Positions 8,801 through 17,912 of a stretch of DNA of 64,000 bases are shown in pieces. The stretch's first letter is position 1; each line of letters opens with the position of its first letter. The notes below the pieces were generated by a model that saw only the letters and a program-made list of their open reading frames with translations, did no database searches and had not been told where the DNA came from. This DNA comes from Psychrobacter nivimaris (lineage in GTDB: Bacteria; Pseudomonadota; Gammaproteobacteria; Pseudomonadales; Moraxellaceae): assembly GCF_009812035.1 (NCBI RefSeq), contig NZ_VZIZ01000034.1, positions 1 through 64,000 on the forward strand, read 5' to 3'. Position numbers and translations under genes: made by a program.

Positions 8801-9368
8801 AAAACATAATGCTGTCTCGCCCGTGTTTAGCGATAGTGTCATTTAAACGACTGGCTACGTCATCTAAAACGGTGTCCCAGTCTGTCTGATTTATAAGTGG
8901 CTTGTCGGATACGTCTATAGCATTGAAATCATTACCCAATTGCATAGGCTGATGCTGTTTCATGACTGCTTGCTTGTTTTGATAATATGGCTCGGTCAAG
9001 CGGCGCGCAGTGCCCAGTGTTTGTGCTAGCGCACTCCCTTTGGAGCACAATTTACCAAAGTTAGCCGGATGCTCAGGATCTCCTTTAACGCTCAGCACCT
9101 CTGTCTCATTTACGCTCGCTAAAACACCGCATCCCACTCCGCAATAAGGGCACGTCGTGCGGATAGTAGTGATAGAGCTATCAATCGAGCTATCAATCAA
9201 ATCGCCATCAGAAGACGTCAGTGCTTTTTTTATATTTTTGGCAGCACTTATATCATGTGTTTCAATGACGCAGTCTGTTGCTTTTTGCACGCTATTAGGT
9301 AGGCCGTTCGATTTATTAGCTGATACTACTTTGCTTGCAGCAGATTCATTGGCAATAGCGTCATTCAT
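5865..9368 (-). CDS. nasA: Assimilatory nitrate reductase, catalytic subunit
   Basis: Molybdopterin enzyme that reduces nitrate to nitrite in the cytoplasm. The N-terminal [4Fe-4S] site is formed by C73, C76, C80 and C108 (TTCPYCGVGCGVL). The molybdopterin oxidoreductase domain follows, then the dinucleotide-binding domain (VRLITGRLRDQWHTMTRTG), and finally a BFD-like [2Fe-2S] domain with C1112, C1114, C1147 and C1150. At 1167 residues it is longer than typical NasA proteins of about 850-900; the extra length is an N-terminal extension of about 70 residues and low-complexity insertions. Its start overlaps the flavoprotein stop as ATGA, so translation is coupled. Confidence 0.95.
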   Translation of the reverse strand: MNDAIANESAASKVVSANKSNGLPNSVQKATDCVIETHDISAAKNIKKALTSSDGDLIDSSIDSSITTIRTTCPYCGVGCGVLASVNETEVLSVKGDPEHPANFGKLCSKGSALAQTLGTARRLTEPYYQNKQAVMKQHQPMQLGNDFNAIDVSDKPLINQTDWDTVLDDVASRLNDTIAKHGRDSIMFYVSGQLLTEDYYVANKFIKGFIGNNNIDSNSRLCMSSAVAGHKRAFGADLVPGNYEDLEACDLLVLVGSNMAWCHPILFGRFLAAKKANPNKKLIVIDPRRTDSCEFADLHLPIAAGTDTHLYNGLLHYLDQQGCQDDEYVNQSLGVDDAVNAAKAWSIDKVAHACQVSADSIRQFYECVAATDKTVTAFSMGVNQSQSGTDKVNAITNTHLFTGRVGKVGASPFSLTGQPNAMGGREVGALANLLAAHLELDNADHRQLVADFWQSPQPISPNVGVKACDAAAAILDGRIKAIWIMATNPVVSLPDADNFRQALAACDLVIVSDCSVDSDTVKCADIVLPAQGWGEKSGTVTNSERRISRQRTLMPAAGLAKPDWWILSQVATRMGLTGFDYQHPSEIFNEHVALTADGNTHSHRTSHSNKNYPRYLNLSKDLSALMTDEVPADKPAQQYISQHINQNGNQIHQPIVLSQQAYEEMLPFQWGGTRISMIDKIKPLENEIINSAATITKSQLIAITPSNEASVANVHRYQSRQKPQLIVDNRTPSKHEVEYDTQSENEVFHVRLITGRLRDQWHTMTRTGLASQLNQHQPVPTLTIHPNDARQLGVQDNDFVQLHRRYENYGKYESYENGVTNNGIVIDIAMSTARDGNEPASTVMAQVAISDTLRVGDAFMPMHWSNAFASFARVGPLIPTVVDPHSGQPELKNSAISVTSVPMQSFGKILVHPEWQDAVIVQLRTILANFSAQSSEKELSETKCEAHSNNILPEALPALTWSLSHQNNSVLINLASPMVEASSTLACPEFWQQFMASMQSLSQPNCQERVMHTAFTVDNVQNQLRFIVTQSAPETDSNNAAINSGSSDDERPSTQLIMAIYVAPTQKQLPSVRWLDSCFTDTSQIPVNQRYKWLLAGRPASGYVDPGPLVCSCMSVGKNTILNAITQHGCISATAVGKQCRAGTNCGSCVGQINALIAECGPLAQA

Positions 9369-10843
9369 AATGCATCCTCTAACAGTTCAGCCGCTTTATG
9401 ATGATCGACGTTCTTGTCTGTCTCATTAAATTCTATATCTACTTCCGTAGTTGGCAAATTGTTAAGTGTGATTTCATCCAAATGACAATATGCCTCACCA
9501 AATATGAGTGTGTCTTTGATGGACGTAATATCAACGTTATCTATAATCAACTGGCTATAAAAGCTGCCATCGCTGGTGTCCCCATAAAGCACAGCACCAA
9601 TGAGTTTGTTTTCTTTGAGGTACAGACAATGATAATGGTTTAATTCAGGCTGACGATATACGAGGGTTTCAACAGTATCAGCGGCTTCGTCATCAAAAGC
9701 GATTTGCCCTGCAGAAAATGCCGACATACCAGATACTTTTAATTTTAATGACAACGGTTTGCTCACAAAAGAAACCCAGTGATCTGGTACGGCAGTTTTA
9801 TTGTCTATCACATTTGTATCGTTTTTTATCAAAGCATCTTTTAAAACCGTGACCAACGTATCTACTTGTTGATTGACCGGCGCCACCATTCCAAATAGCT
9901 CGCCCTCTCGCTCTATACACTCACCAATCGCATAAACATTGGGACAACTGGTATGCATAAAATCATCGACCACAATACCGCGATTAACCTCGAGTCCGCT
10001 TTGCTTAGCAAGCGCTGTATTGGGTATCACACCCACTGCCATCACGATAAAATCGGCCGCTAGCATGCGCCCGTCTTTTAAAGATAGTCCGCATACTTCT
10101 CCTGCGTCATTCATCTCAATGGCTTCAGTGTGTGCAGAAACCGCGAGACAAACCCCTCGGCGGCGGAGCTCGGCTTGCAAAAGTTCGGCGGCTGGCAGGT
10201 CTAATTGACGATTGAGGACATAACCATCCATATGAATGACCGTCATACTCGCGCCCTGTGCCGCTAACGCGCAGGCAGCCTCCAATCCCAGTACGCCACC
10301 GCCAATCACCAAACCCGTTTTTCCTTGGCGGGCATAGTCCATCAGAGCGGTCACATCGGCAAGGTCTCGAAACACATGCACGCCCTTAGCCGTGTGATTG
10401 GGGAACGGAATGACTCGAGCAGTTGATCCTGTGGCCATTATTAACTTGGCATAGTTGAGTGTTTGCCCATCATCTAGCTCAATACACTGGCACTTAGTAT
10501 CTATTGTCTCTACTGCAACCCCAGCCAGCACGGTAATACCCAGCTGCTCATACTCTGAGTTGTCATATAAATAAGTATCTTCAAACGCTGTGTCGCCAGC
10601 CAATACTGGTGACAGCATAATGCGGTTATAGCCCACTTGCGGCTCTTTACTGATTAACGTAATTGGCAAACGGGCGGTGTCATCATTTGATTGCGTGCGA
10701 GCAAGCTCAATGGCAAAACGACTGCCTGCCATGCCCGCTCCGATAATAACGATGCCAGCGTTTTTTTGATGGTCTGATGCTAAGGCGTGAGTGTTGGTAT
10801 GAGTATCTACCCTAGTGGCGGCTTGCGACATAGATAGCGACAT
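9365..10843 (-). CDS. FAD/NAD(P)H-dependent electron-transfer flavoprotein of nitrate reductase (NasB/NasC-like)
   Basis: A 492-residue pyridine-nucleotide-disulphide-type oxidoreductase with an N-terminal FAD site (IVIIGAGMAGSRFAIELA), a central NAD(P)H site (GLVIGGGVLGLEAACALAA) and a second FAD contact (PNVYAIGECIE). It resembles the N-terminal half of NirB and most likely passes electrons from NAD(P)H to NasA. The start at 10843 has AAGGAA 10 bp upstream; the longer frame to 10933 would overlap the kinase gene by 38 bp and adds a Cys-rich tail unlike the family. It overlaps nasA by 4 bp. Confidence 0.88.
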   Translation of the reverse strand: MSLSMSQAATRVDTHTNTHALASDHQKNAGIVIIGAGMAGSRFAIELARTQSNDDTARLPITLISKEPQVGYNRIMLSPVLAGDTAFEDTYLYDNSEYEQLGITVLAGVAVETIDTKCQCIELDDGQTLNYAKLIMATGSTARVIPFPNHTAKGVHVFRDLADVTALMDYARQGKTGLVIGGGVLGLEAACALAAQGASMTVIHMDGYVLNRQLDLPAAELLQAELRRRGVCLAVSAHTEAIEMNDAGEVCGLSLKDGRMLAADFIVMAVGVIPNTALAKQSGLEVNRGIVVDDFMHTSCPNVYAIGECIEREGELFGMVAPVNQQVDTLVTVLKDALIKNDTNVIDNKTAVPDHWVSFVSKPLSLKLKVSGMSAFSAGQIAFDDEAADTVETLVYRQPELNHYHCLYLKENKLIGAVLYGDTSDGSFYSQLIIDNVDITSIKDTLIFGEAYCHLDEITLNNLPTTEVDIEFNETDKNVDHHKAAELLEDAL

Positions 10844-10895
10844 AAACAGAAAATTCCTTAGCCGCGCGGAGCAGCATTGAATGCAAAACAGCGTG

Positions 10896-13094
10896 TCATG
10901 AAAAGTACGCCAACAACAATAAAATGATGACAAACTCTATGAAGCAAATGCCATGCCATACTAGTAGAGGGTTACGCTTAATGAGAGGCTCTGGGTCGCG
11001 GCTGTGCGCCTTATTATCGGGGTTAAAATCTTGTAAAAACTCACCAATGGCTTGATAGCGCGCGTTAGTATTGACATGCAGCGCACGCATGAGTGCCTGT
11101 TGGCTGGTGTCAGGTACGTTCTGTTGCCGTAGCGGCTGCGCGGGCATCATTAGTGTTTGGTTTGGCATCATTAGTGTCTGGGTATTAAATGGCAATTGCC
11201 CCGTCAGCAATTCATAGCCAATCACTGCAATCGAGAACAAGTCAGAATGCACGCCTTTTGGTGCATCGGTGTAATATTCTGGTGCAGCATAGTGCAAATC
11301 ACCATTTGGTGGTCGGGTGCTGTCTTTTAAGATAGAGGAACTGGCGGAACCAAAATCAATGAGTTTGACCGCGCCTGATTTGGTTAAAAGAATGTTTTCG
11401 GGTTTGATGTCTTGATGCAGCAGATAGTTGCGATGCATGACTCGAACCGCCATGCCAATTTTGGTGAGTAAATCAAAGGTTTGCCACACATCACAAGGCT
11501 CATGACGATCCATAAAGTCCCGTAGACTCTCACCGGCGATATATTCAGTCAAATGATATAAGTATGTGGTACTTGCTGGTACTGGATAGTAACGCAGCAG
11601 CCCCGACTCACTGAGCCCAGAACCCACGTTATGACCACTATTGTTGGATGCAGGATTGACAGACAATCGATTGGGATCAGCTTGATTATAAGCCGACTCG
11701 CCCGCGCGACGATGTTTTGATAGGCTCAAACCAATTTTACGTTCTTTTAGAAAATCACGCAGATAGTGACCATCGGCGACCGAATCTAAACTGGGTGATT
11801 TTAGAACAAAGTCATGATTGTATTCATCTTGCACCCAGTACACGTGACTGCGAGCCGTACGAGCAATGATACCAATCACAGTAAAACCATCAATATGATC
11901 GCCTATCTGTAAATCGGTTGGCAGCTGGTAGCGATTCACATCATGTATGACCGTATCCAGATTATCAAAGTCAATGCCATCAAAATGACCAATACCCTTT
12001 GAGCCATTGATAGAAGTAAAATGGGCTGATCGTGTGTTCATACTCAGCATGACCATGCTTAGATTATCATGACTGCCTGCACTAAAGGCTTGCTCGCACA
12101 CGGCTTGACTGGTTTTAAACCCTAGCGGTAATTTGTGCGTGGTGGCCATCAACTGAAATATATCAGTCGCACTGCTGCACAGCTCAAATTGCAACTCTGT
12201 GGGCTCTATATGCTCATAAACCCCATCTGTCATAATGGCCAAACATTCGTTTTGATGAAGGGTAAATACCGATTGTTGTAGCTCTAACTGGCTATCTGCG
12301 CCGATAGCTGCAGCAAGCGCTCCTTTGTCTTGGCCGCGGTGCACGCGATGATCTTTGCTCAATACTGTCAGACAATCTACCCCAACGCGGTATATTCGAG
12401 AGTCGCCTGTATGAAACAGGTGAATACGGTCACCGATACAGAGCAAGCCTGATAACGTAGACAACAACGGCGGCACCCGTTGATACGATTGAGGAAAATA
12501 TAGGATATCGTTGGCTTTGTTGACTGCTGTTTTGATGATAGTGGCGACTTGATCATCATCAAAACTGATGGATGACGTCTCATCTTGTGATTGTGCCAGT
12601 GCAGTCAACCCTAATGTGATTTTGTGGGCAATGGTATTCACTACCAGTCGACTTGCCTGTTTTGGAAACTGACAAGCGCTGACCCCATCTGCCATCAGCA
12701 CCAATAATGGGGCTGATGAGGACGGGTGAGATCTTGCTTGAGATATTGAGCGATTAGCATTAGATGATTCTGCATCTGAACATTGATAGGGCAAGCAGGT
12801 GGTGATAAGTAAGCTGTCTTGGTTTTCAGTCTTGCGACCTGCCATAGTAAAAAAATCAAGCCACCATAATGCAGTACTGGCATCAACAATATCCTTACTG
12901 TCACCAGTCTTATCAATAGCGTGGCTATCAATGCGCTGGCTGACATCGTTGGTAACAAACTGACCTGAGCCTATTAGAGATGACGGATTGCCTGTATTAA
13001 AATGAACCGCCATCTCATCAGCGTTTTGGTACATATCACCATCCGCATTTTGACTATTGTTTCTATTGGCGTTTGCTGCATGTGTTATCGTCAT
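10896..13094 (-). CDS. PP2C phosphatase - Ser/Thr protein kinase fusion with C-terminal membrane anchor
   Basis: A 732-residue two-domain signalling protein. The N-terminal PP2C-type phosphatase has metal-binding motifs MADGVSA (about residue 133), HTGDSRIYRV, IMTDGVYEH and GSHDNLSMV. The C-terminal Hanks-type kinase has HQDIKPENILL (about residue 560), DFG (about 578) and a YAAPEYY activation segment; its glycine-rich loop is degenerate (GIIARTARSHVY). A single helix ends the protein (about residues 710-731), placing both domains in the cytoplasm. It lies 16 bp after the nitrate transporter gene inside the nitrate unit, an association seen in other gammaproteobacteria. The phosphorylated target is unknown. 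Confidence 0.92.
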   Translation of the reverse strand: MTITHAANANRNNSQNADGDMYQNADEMAVHFNTGNPSSLIGSGQFVTNDVSQRIDSHAIDKTGDSKDIVDASTALWWLDFFTMAGRKTENQDSLLITTCLPYQCSDAESSNANRSISQARSHPSSSAPLLVLMADGVSACQFPKQASRLVVNTIAHKITLGLTALAQSQDETSSISFDDDQVATIIKTAVNKANDILYFPQSYQRVPPLLSTLSGLLCIGDRIHLFHTGDSRIYRVGVDCLTVLSKDHRVHRGQDKGALAAAIGADSQLELQQSVFTLHQNECLAIMTDGVYEHIEPTELQFELCSSATDIFQLMATTHKLPLGFKTSQAVCEQAFSAGSHDNLSMVMLSMNTRSAHFTSINGSKGIGHFDGIDFDNLDTVIHDVNRYQLPTDLQIGDHIDGFTVIGIIARTARSHVYWVQDEYNHDFVLKSPSLDSVADGHYLRDFLKERKIGLSLSKHRRAGESAYNQADPNRLSVNPASNNSGHNVGSGLSESGLLRYYPVPASTTYLYHLTEYIAGESLRDFMDRHEPCDVWQTFDLLTKIGMAVRVMHRNYLLHQDIKPENILLTKSGAVKLIDFGSASSSILKDSTRPPNGDLHYAAPEYYTDAPKGVHSDLFSIAVIGYELLTGQLPFNTQTLMMPNQTLMMPAQPLRQQNVPDTSQQALMRALHVNTNARYQAIGEFLQDFNPDNKAHSRDPEPLIKRNPLLVWHGICFIEFVIILLLLAYFS

Positions 13095-13110
13095 CTGTCT
13101 TCACCCCGTA

Positions 13111-14619
13111 CTATCTATGACTCACTTGTATTTCGGCAAATGTGCCATCTGGCATCTCTTCAATAATGATGCCTTCTGGCTCTTTTAAGAGAAACAATGC
13201 AAAGAATCCAACCACTGCTGTCGCGGCAATTACAAAGAAAAACACTTGATAAGACACCAGGCTCAACACCGTTAAATACACCACTGATCCAACATTGCCA
13301 TACGCGCCTGTCATCCCTGCAAACTGCCCTGTCATACTGCGTTTGATCAGAGGAAGCACTGCAAAAACAGCACCCTCACCTGCTTGTACAAAGAATGAGC
13401 AAAACATTGTGATTAACAATGCTAATGCCAGTGGCCACGTTGAGTCAAGGAAGCCCATTAATAGATACCCGATGGCCAAACCAGCTGTCAAAATCAACAA
13501 AGTAATTTTGCGACCAAACTTATCACTGAGCCAACCGCCACCTGGGCGTGACATGAGATTCATAAAGGCATAGCTCGATGCCAATACCCCTGCCATTACA
13601 ATCGATAAACTAAAAGTTTCTTGGTAAAACAAAGGAAGCATCGACACGACGGCAAGCTCTGAGCCGAACGTAGCAAAATACAAAATATTTAAAATACCTA
13701 CTTGCTTAAAATCATAACGATGCGCCACTGGTACAGGCGTGGTGAAAACCTCTTTATTAAAGCGGTAGCTACTAATAAACTCGTAAACATACAGTATCGC
13801 AAGGCCGATATAGACCATGGTGACACTAGACTGGCTCAGCAAGCTCACACCATCAGGTGATAGTTTCCACGCCAATAGGGCCAATGCCAAATACATAGGC
13901 AGTTTAAAAACCATCATTAACCAAAAATCACCTGATGACGTCACCATCATGGCACCTGATTTTTTGGGTTTAAAATAAGTAGCTCCTTTGGGTGTATTAC
14001 GCGCCATCTTATAAAAAATGATGCTATAAATCGCCATCACAACTCCTGACGTGGCTGTTGCATAACGCCAACCTTCATCACCACCGAACACTGCTGCGGC
14101 ACCAATCGCGATAGTCGGCAATAACAGTGCCGCTGCTGCTGAGCCGAAATTACCCCACCCCCCATAAATGCCCTCAGCTGTTCCCAATTCATTGGTTGGA
14201 AACCAATCGCTCATCAAACGGATACCCACCACAAAACCTGCACCCACAAAACCCAGTAAAAACCGAGACAGTGCCAAGGTGTTGTAATCCTGCGCGAACG
14301 CAAAGGTAAAACAAGGAATAGCACCAATGGCTAAAATGGCGGTATAAACAATACGAGGGCCAAAACGGTCTGTCAGCATCCCGATAATCACGCGGGCAGG
14401 AATAGTCAGTGCCACGTTTAAAATGAGTAGCGTTTTGACTTGATCTTTACTCAGATTGAGTGTTTCTCCAATCGCTGATAAAAATGGTGCATGGTTAAAC
14501 CATACAAAAAAGGTAAGGAAAAATGCCATCCAACCTAAATGAAGGATTTTATTTTTACCCGTAAATGACAAAACATTAAGCTTGTCTTTACTAGGTGCAA
14601 CGGGGGCTGATGATGACAT
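13111..14619 (-). CDS. Nitrate/nitrite transporter, NNP family of MFS (NarK/NasA-like)
   Basis: A 502-residue, 12-helix importer. Both nitrate-signature segments of the family are visible: GGWGNFGSAAA in helix 5 and GAYGNVGSV in helix 11. The conserved MFS loop after helix 2 reads GMLTDRFGPR. GAGGAAG lies 5 bp before the ATG at 14619; a longer frame to 14733 lacks this and covers the predicted promoter leader. It is the first gene of the leftward nitrate unit, about 100 nt downstream of a sigma-54-like element. It probably brings nitrate in for assimilation. Confidence 0.92.
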   Translation of the reverse strand: MSSSAPVAPSKDKLNVLSFTGKNKILHLGWMAFFLTFFVWFNHAPFLSAIGETLNLSKDQVKTLLILNVALTIPARVIIGMLTDRFGPRIVYTAILAIGAIPCFTFAFAQDYNTLALSRFLLGFVGAGFVVGIRLMSDWFPTNELGTAEGIYGGWGNFGSAAAALLLPTIAIGAAAVFGGDEGWRYATATSGVVMAIYSIIFYKMARNTPKGATYFKPKKSGAMMVTSSGDFWLMMVFKLPMYLALALLAWKLSPDGVSLLSQSSVTMVYIGLAILYVYEFISSYRFNKEVFTTPVPVAHRYDFKQVGILNILYFATFGSELAVVSMLPLFYQETFSLSIVMAGVLASSYAFMNLMSRPGGGWLSDKFGRKITLLILTAGLAIGYLLMGFLDSTWPLALALLITMFCSFFVQAGEGAVFAVLPLIKRSMTGQFAGMTGAYGNVGSVVYLTVLSLVSYQVFFFVIAATAVVGFFALFLLKEPEGIIIEEMPDGTFAEIQVSHR

Positions 14620-14728
14620 AGGCAACTTCCTCAAATGATTAACTTCAGGGTTCTGACAACGTACTAAAGGTACTAAGTGTTCAAAAAATGCAGTATTCAA
14701 ATATGATAAGTAGCAATGTTTCAAGCAG

Positions 14729-14744
14729 TGCAATGGTTATGCCA
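14729..14744 (-). promoter_or_regulatory. Sigma-54 (RpoN) -24/-12 element before the nitrate transporter
   Basis: Read leftward the sequence is TGGCAT-AACCA-TTGCA, against the consensus TGGCAC-N5-TTGCA/T: 10 of 11 defined positions match with exact spacing. Transcription would start near 14718, about 100 nt before the ATG at 14619. Sigma-54 with NtrC is the known way of driving nitrate assimilation in several gammaproteobacteria. Confidence 0.6.
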
Positions 14745-15119
14745 GTTATTTATGTACGCTGCCAAATCCGTATAAAGATCAGCACTCGTTAATTATCCAA
14801 GCGCCTTTACTGGCGGGTCTATAACCATTACCACACCTGACGCTTATGCTAATAAAGCATTAACACAGCAGATTTAAAACACTCCATCAGCCTCCCTTAT
14901 AAACAGCAATAACATCCAACTTGGGGCACTGTAGTGTCTATTTTGGTGCATTAATTTTTGATATCACTGTCGTTAACAATCGTGTTCACCCTGATTTTTG
15001 GCAAATAGTGGCGCTAACTATACTCACGTAAAAACCTTTGTACATAAGTGACTCGAACCGATACGGTATACCTTTATGTCTGATGGCAACACGCAAAAAC
15101 CCAGCTAATCAAAGTGCCA

Positions 15120-15135
15120 TGGCATGATTATTGAA
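15120..15135 (+). promoter_or_regulatory. Weaker sigma-54-like element before nirB
   Basis: TGGCATG-ATTA-TTGAA has the -24 GG and correct spacing, but the -12 GC is GA. A start near 15146 gives a leader of about 115 nt, similar to the opposing unit. The -24 motif lies in a small palindrome (TGCCATGGCA). Chance cannot be excluded. Confidence 0.35.
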
Positions 15136-15260
15136 TGCTCTGTAATAGTAGGTATTAAATGCTGTTTATCAGCTGTTGTTGAGAAACGAAACCGTTTATA
15201 GCGTGATAAAAAAATAAACGATGTCCGTATTCAACCAGCCCCATTACTAAGGACAGACGC

Positions 15261-17861
15261 ATGATTAGCACTGCATTGAACACAGAAAACAAAGGCAATT
15301 TGGTGGTGATTGGCAACGGTATGGTCGGTCATCACTTTATTGAACGAGCAATTGAGCAAGGACTGCACCAGCAATTTGATATTCATGTATTTGCTGAAGA
15401 AGACCGCCCTGCTTATGACCGTGTTTATTTGTCGAGCTACTTTGAACATAAAGATGCCAGTAAGCTGAACCTAGTAGATTTAACGGCTTACGAATTATCA
15501 AAAGTTAATTTGCATTTGAATCAATGCATTGTAGATATCGATTCTGCCAGTCAGCGTATTACTACTGAGGCAGGCGAGATTATTGAATACTCTGAATTGG
15601 TGCTAGCGACGGGCTCATATCCTTTTGTGCCGCCCATCCCAGGCCGCGAGCATCCGCACTGCCATGTATACCGTACCATTGCAGATTTAGATGAGATTCT
15701 AGCGATTGCTGAGCTACCCACTGTCAAAAAAGGCGTGGTGGTTGGTGGTGGCTTACTGGGGCTTGAGGCCGCAAAAGCGCTCGTGACGCTAGGGCTTGAT
15801 ACCTATGTGGTCGAGTTCGCACCGCAATTGATGGGCGTTCAGCTTGATGCCGCTGGTGGTGAGATCTTAAAGCGTAAAATAGAAGCACTGGGTGTCAAAG
15901 TACTGACAGGCAAAAACACCAAAGAGATTCTGTCTAATACTGCACGCCACTCTGATGACACTAGCAGTGATGGTCAACATTTAACCATGCAGTTTACAGA
16001 TGGCACCTCTCTAACGACCGATATGATTGTGTTTAGCGCTGGTATTAGACCGCAAGACGGTCTCATTAAAAACAATCCCGAATGCGGTATCGAAATGGGC
16101 GGGCGTGGTGGCATCTTGATCAATGAGCAATGTCGCACCAATGTAGATCATGTTTATGCCGTAGGCGAATGCGCAGTATGGGACAATAAAGTATTTGGTC
16201 TGGTAGCTCCCGGTTACAACATGGCCAGTATCTGTGCCGCGCAAATCGCTGGTGATAGCAAACAGATATTTACGGGTGCTGACATGAGCACCAAGTTAAA
16301 ACTGATGGGTGTGGATGTAGGTAGTATTGGCGACGCACATGGCTCAAGTGAAGGCAGCTTAAGCTACCTGTATCAGAACCCTGCTGAGGGAATTTATAAA
16401 AAACTGGTCACCACACCAGATAACAAACGATTGCTTGGCGCTGTATTGGTAGGCGACACCGAAGACTATAACAACCTATTGCAATTATATTTAAATGACA
16501 TTGACCTACCCGCACACCCAGAAAGCCTGATATTACCCAATGTCGAAAAACCCGTGATGGGCATCGACAATCTGCCAGATACCGCCACGATTTGTTCTTG
16601 TTATAACGTGACCAAAGGTGCTATCTGCTCAGCCGTCGAAAACGGCGCATACTCCGTCAGCGATGTAAAAACCATGACCAGTGCTGGTAGTGGCTGTGGC
16701 GGCTGTGCCCCTATGGTCAAAGATACGGTCAGCTATCAACTCACCGCCATGGGCTTTGAAGTAAACAATGACTTGTGTGAGCACTTTGCTTACTCTCGTC
16801 AAGATTTATATAGCTTGATTCGCGTGCACGGTATCAAAACCTTTGATGAATTACTAACTGAACATGGTAGCGGTCATGGTTGTGAGATATGTAAACCAAC
16901 GGTCGCCTCTATTTTGGCATCGTGCTGGAATGACTACGTACTCAAGACTGAGCTGACACCACTACAGGACAGTAACGATTACTACTTAGGTAACATCCAA
17001 AAAGACGGCACTTATTCCGTCGTACCGCGTGTGCCGGGCGGTGAAATTACTGCAGACAAGCTCATCGTACTGGGTCAAGTGGCGAAGCAGTTTAATTTAT
17101 ACACTAAAATCACTGGTGGGATGCGGGTCGATCTGTTTGGCGCACGCATGGAGCAATTGCCTGATATTTGGACGCAACTGGTGCAAGCAGGCTTTGAGAC
17201 TGGCCATGCCTATGGTAAATCTTTACGTACCGTGAAATCTTGTATCGGTAATAACTGGTGCCGCTACGGCGTCGATGACAGCATTGGCCTCGCCTTGAGA
17301 TTAGAAGATCGTTACAAAGGCGTGCGCTCGCCGCACAAAATCAAGATGGGTGTGTCAGGCTGTATGCGCGAATGTGCTGAGGCGCAAAGTAAAGACTTTG
17401 GCATGATTGCGACTGAAAACGGCTGGAATTTATTTGTCTGTGGTAATGGCGGTATTACCCCGCGTCATGGTGAGCTGTTCGCCACCGATCTGGATACCGA
17501 AACCATGGTCAAATACATCGACCGCATCATTATGTTCTATATCAAAACAGCGGACAAGCTACAGCGCACCTCAAAGTGGCGTGAAAGCTTAGATGGCGGG
17601 ATTGATTATCTAAAAGCCGTCATTATCGAAGACAGTTTGGGCATAGCAGATGAGCTCGAAGCACAAATGCAATTATTGGTCGACAATTACGTGTGTGAGT
17701 GGGCAGCGACGATTAATGACACCGAAAAACTCAAACGTTTCCGTCATTTTGTAAACAGTGAGAAAGGCGATGATAATGTCGTTTTCGTGACTGATCGTGA
17801 GCAGATTCGCCCAGCGACTGATGCGGAAAAAGCAACCATCAACCTGGTTGAATTGGCCTAG
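15261..17861 (+). CDS. nirB: NADH-dependent nitrite reductase, large subunit
   Basis: An 866-residue cytoplasmic enzyme that reduces nitrite to ammonium with six electrons from NADH. In order: FAD site (LVVIGNGMVGHHFIERA), NAD site (VVGGGLLGLEAAKAL), BFD-like [2Fe-2S] domain with Cys near 444, 446, 478 and 481, ferredoxin-like sirohaem half-domains, and the sirohaem/[4Fe-4S] motifs with Cys near 661, 667, 701 and 705 (SCIGNNWCRYG, GVSGCMRECAEA). The length is normal. It is first in the rightward unit, and its sirohaem comes from the cobA gene of the opposite unit. Confidence 0.97.
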   Translation: MISTALNTENKGNLVVIGNGMVGHHFIERAIEQGLHQQFDIHVFAEEDRPAYDRVYLSSYFEHKDASKLNLVDLTAYELSKVNLHLNQCIVDIDSASQRITTEAGEIIEYSELVLATGSYPFVPPIPGREHPHCHVYRTIADLDEILAIAELPTVKKGVVVGGGLLGLEAAKALVTLGLDTYVVEFAPQLMGVQLDAAGGEILKRKIEALGVKVLTGKNTKEILSNTARHSDDTSSDGQHLTMQFTDGTSLTTDMIVFSAGIRPQDGLIKNNPECGIEMGGRGGILINEQCRTNVDHVYAVGECAVWDNKVFGLVAPGYNMASICAAQIAGDSKQIFTGADMSTKLKLMGVDVGSIGDAHGSSEGSLSYLYQNPAEGIYKKLVTTPDNKRLLGAVLVGDTEDYNNLLQLYLNDIDLPAHPESLILPNVEKPVMGIDNLPDTATICSCYNVTKGAICSAVENGAYSVSDVKTMTSAGSGCGGCAPMVKDTVSYQLTAMGFEVNNDLCEHFAYSRQDLYSLIRVHGIKTFDELLTEHGSGHGCEICKPTVASILASCWNDYVLKTELTPLQDSNDYYLGNIQKDGTYSVVPRVPGGEITADKLIVLGQVAKQFNLYTKITGGMRVDLFGARMEQLPDIWTQLVQAGFETGHAYGKSLRTVKSCIGNNWCRYGVDDSIGLALRLEDRYKGVRSPHKIKMGVSGCMRECAEAQSKDFGMIATENGWNLFVCGNGGITPRHGELFATDLDTETMVKYIDRIIMFYIKTADKLQRTSKWRESLDGGIDYLKAVIIEDSLGIADELEAQMQLLVDNYVCEWAATINDTEKLKRFRHFVNSEKGDDNVVFVTDREQIRPATDAEKATINLVELA

Positions 17862-17874
17862 CCAATGATGAGTG

Positions 17875-17912
17875 CCTTGTTTGTTATCACAACAAGCAAG
17901 GTGCTGTTTTTT
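17875..17912 (+). terminator. Terminator-like hairpin between nirB and nirD
   Basis: An 11-bp stem (CCTTGTTTGTT pairing with AACAAGCAAGG, one G-U pair, loop ATCAC) is followed by TGCTGTTTTTT. It lies 13 bp after the nirB stop and 129 bp before nirD, so nirD may be expressed at a lower level or from its own promoter. Confidence 0.65.

Larger units (their letters stand above)
14620..15260. other. Divergent regulatory region between the two nitrate units
   Basis: This 641-bp gene-free stretch separates the transporter-nasA unit from nirB-nirD. It contains one sigma-54-like element facing each way (listed separately) and, between them, GGGCACTGTAGTG followed by GGTGCA (about 14924-14950). The latter could be a poor NtrC-like enhancer pair but does not fit the consensus spacing. 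I saw no convincing leader terminator or ANTAR-type double hairpin by eye. Confidence 0.6.

Noticed and set aside
14620..15260. NasT/ANTAR-type leader with paired hexaloop hairpins
   Set aside because: Only 4-5 bp stems were found in the two predicted leaders and no terminator-like hairpin was present. A folding calculation would be needed to exclude it fully.
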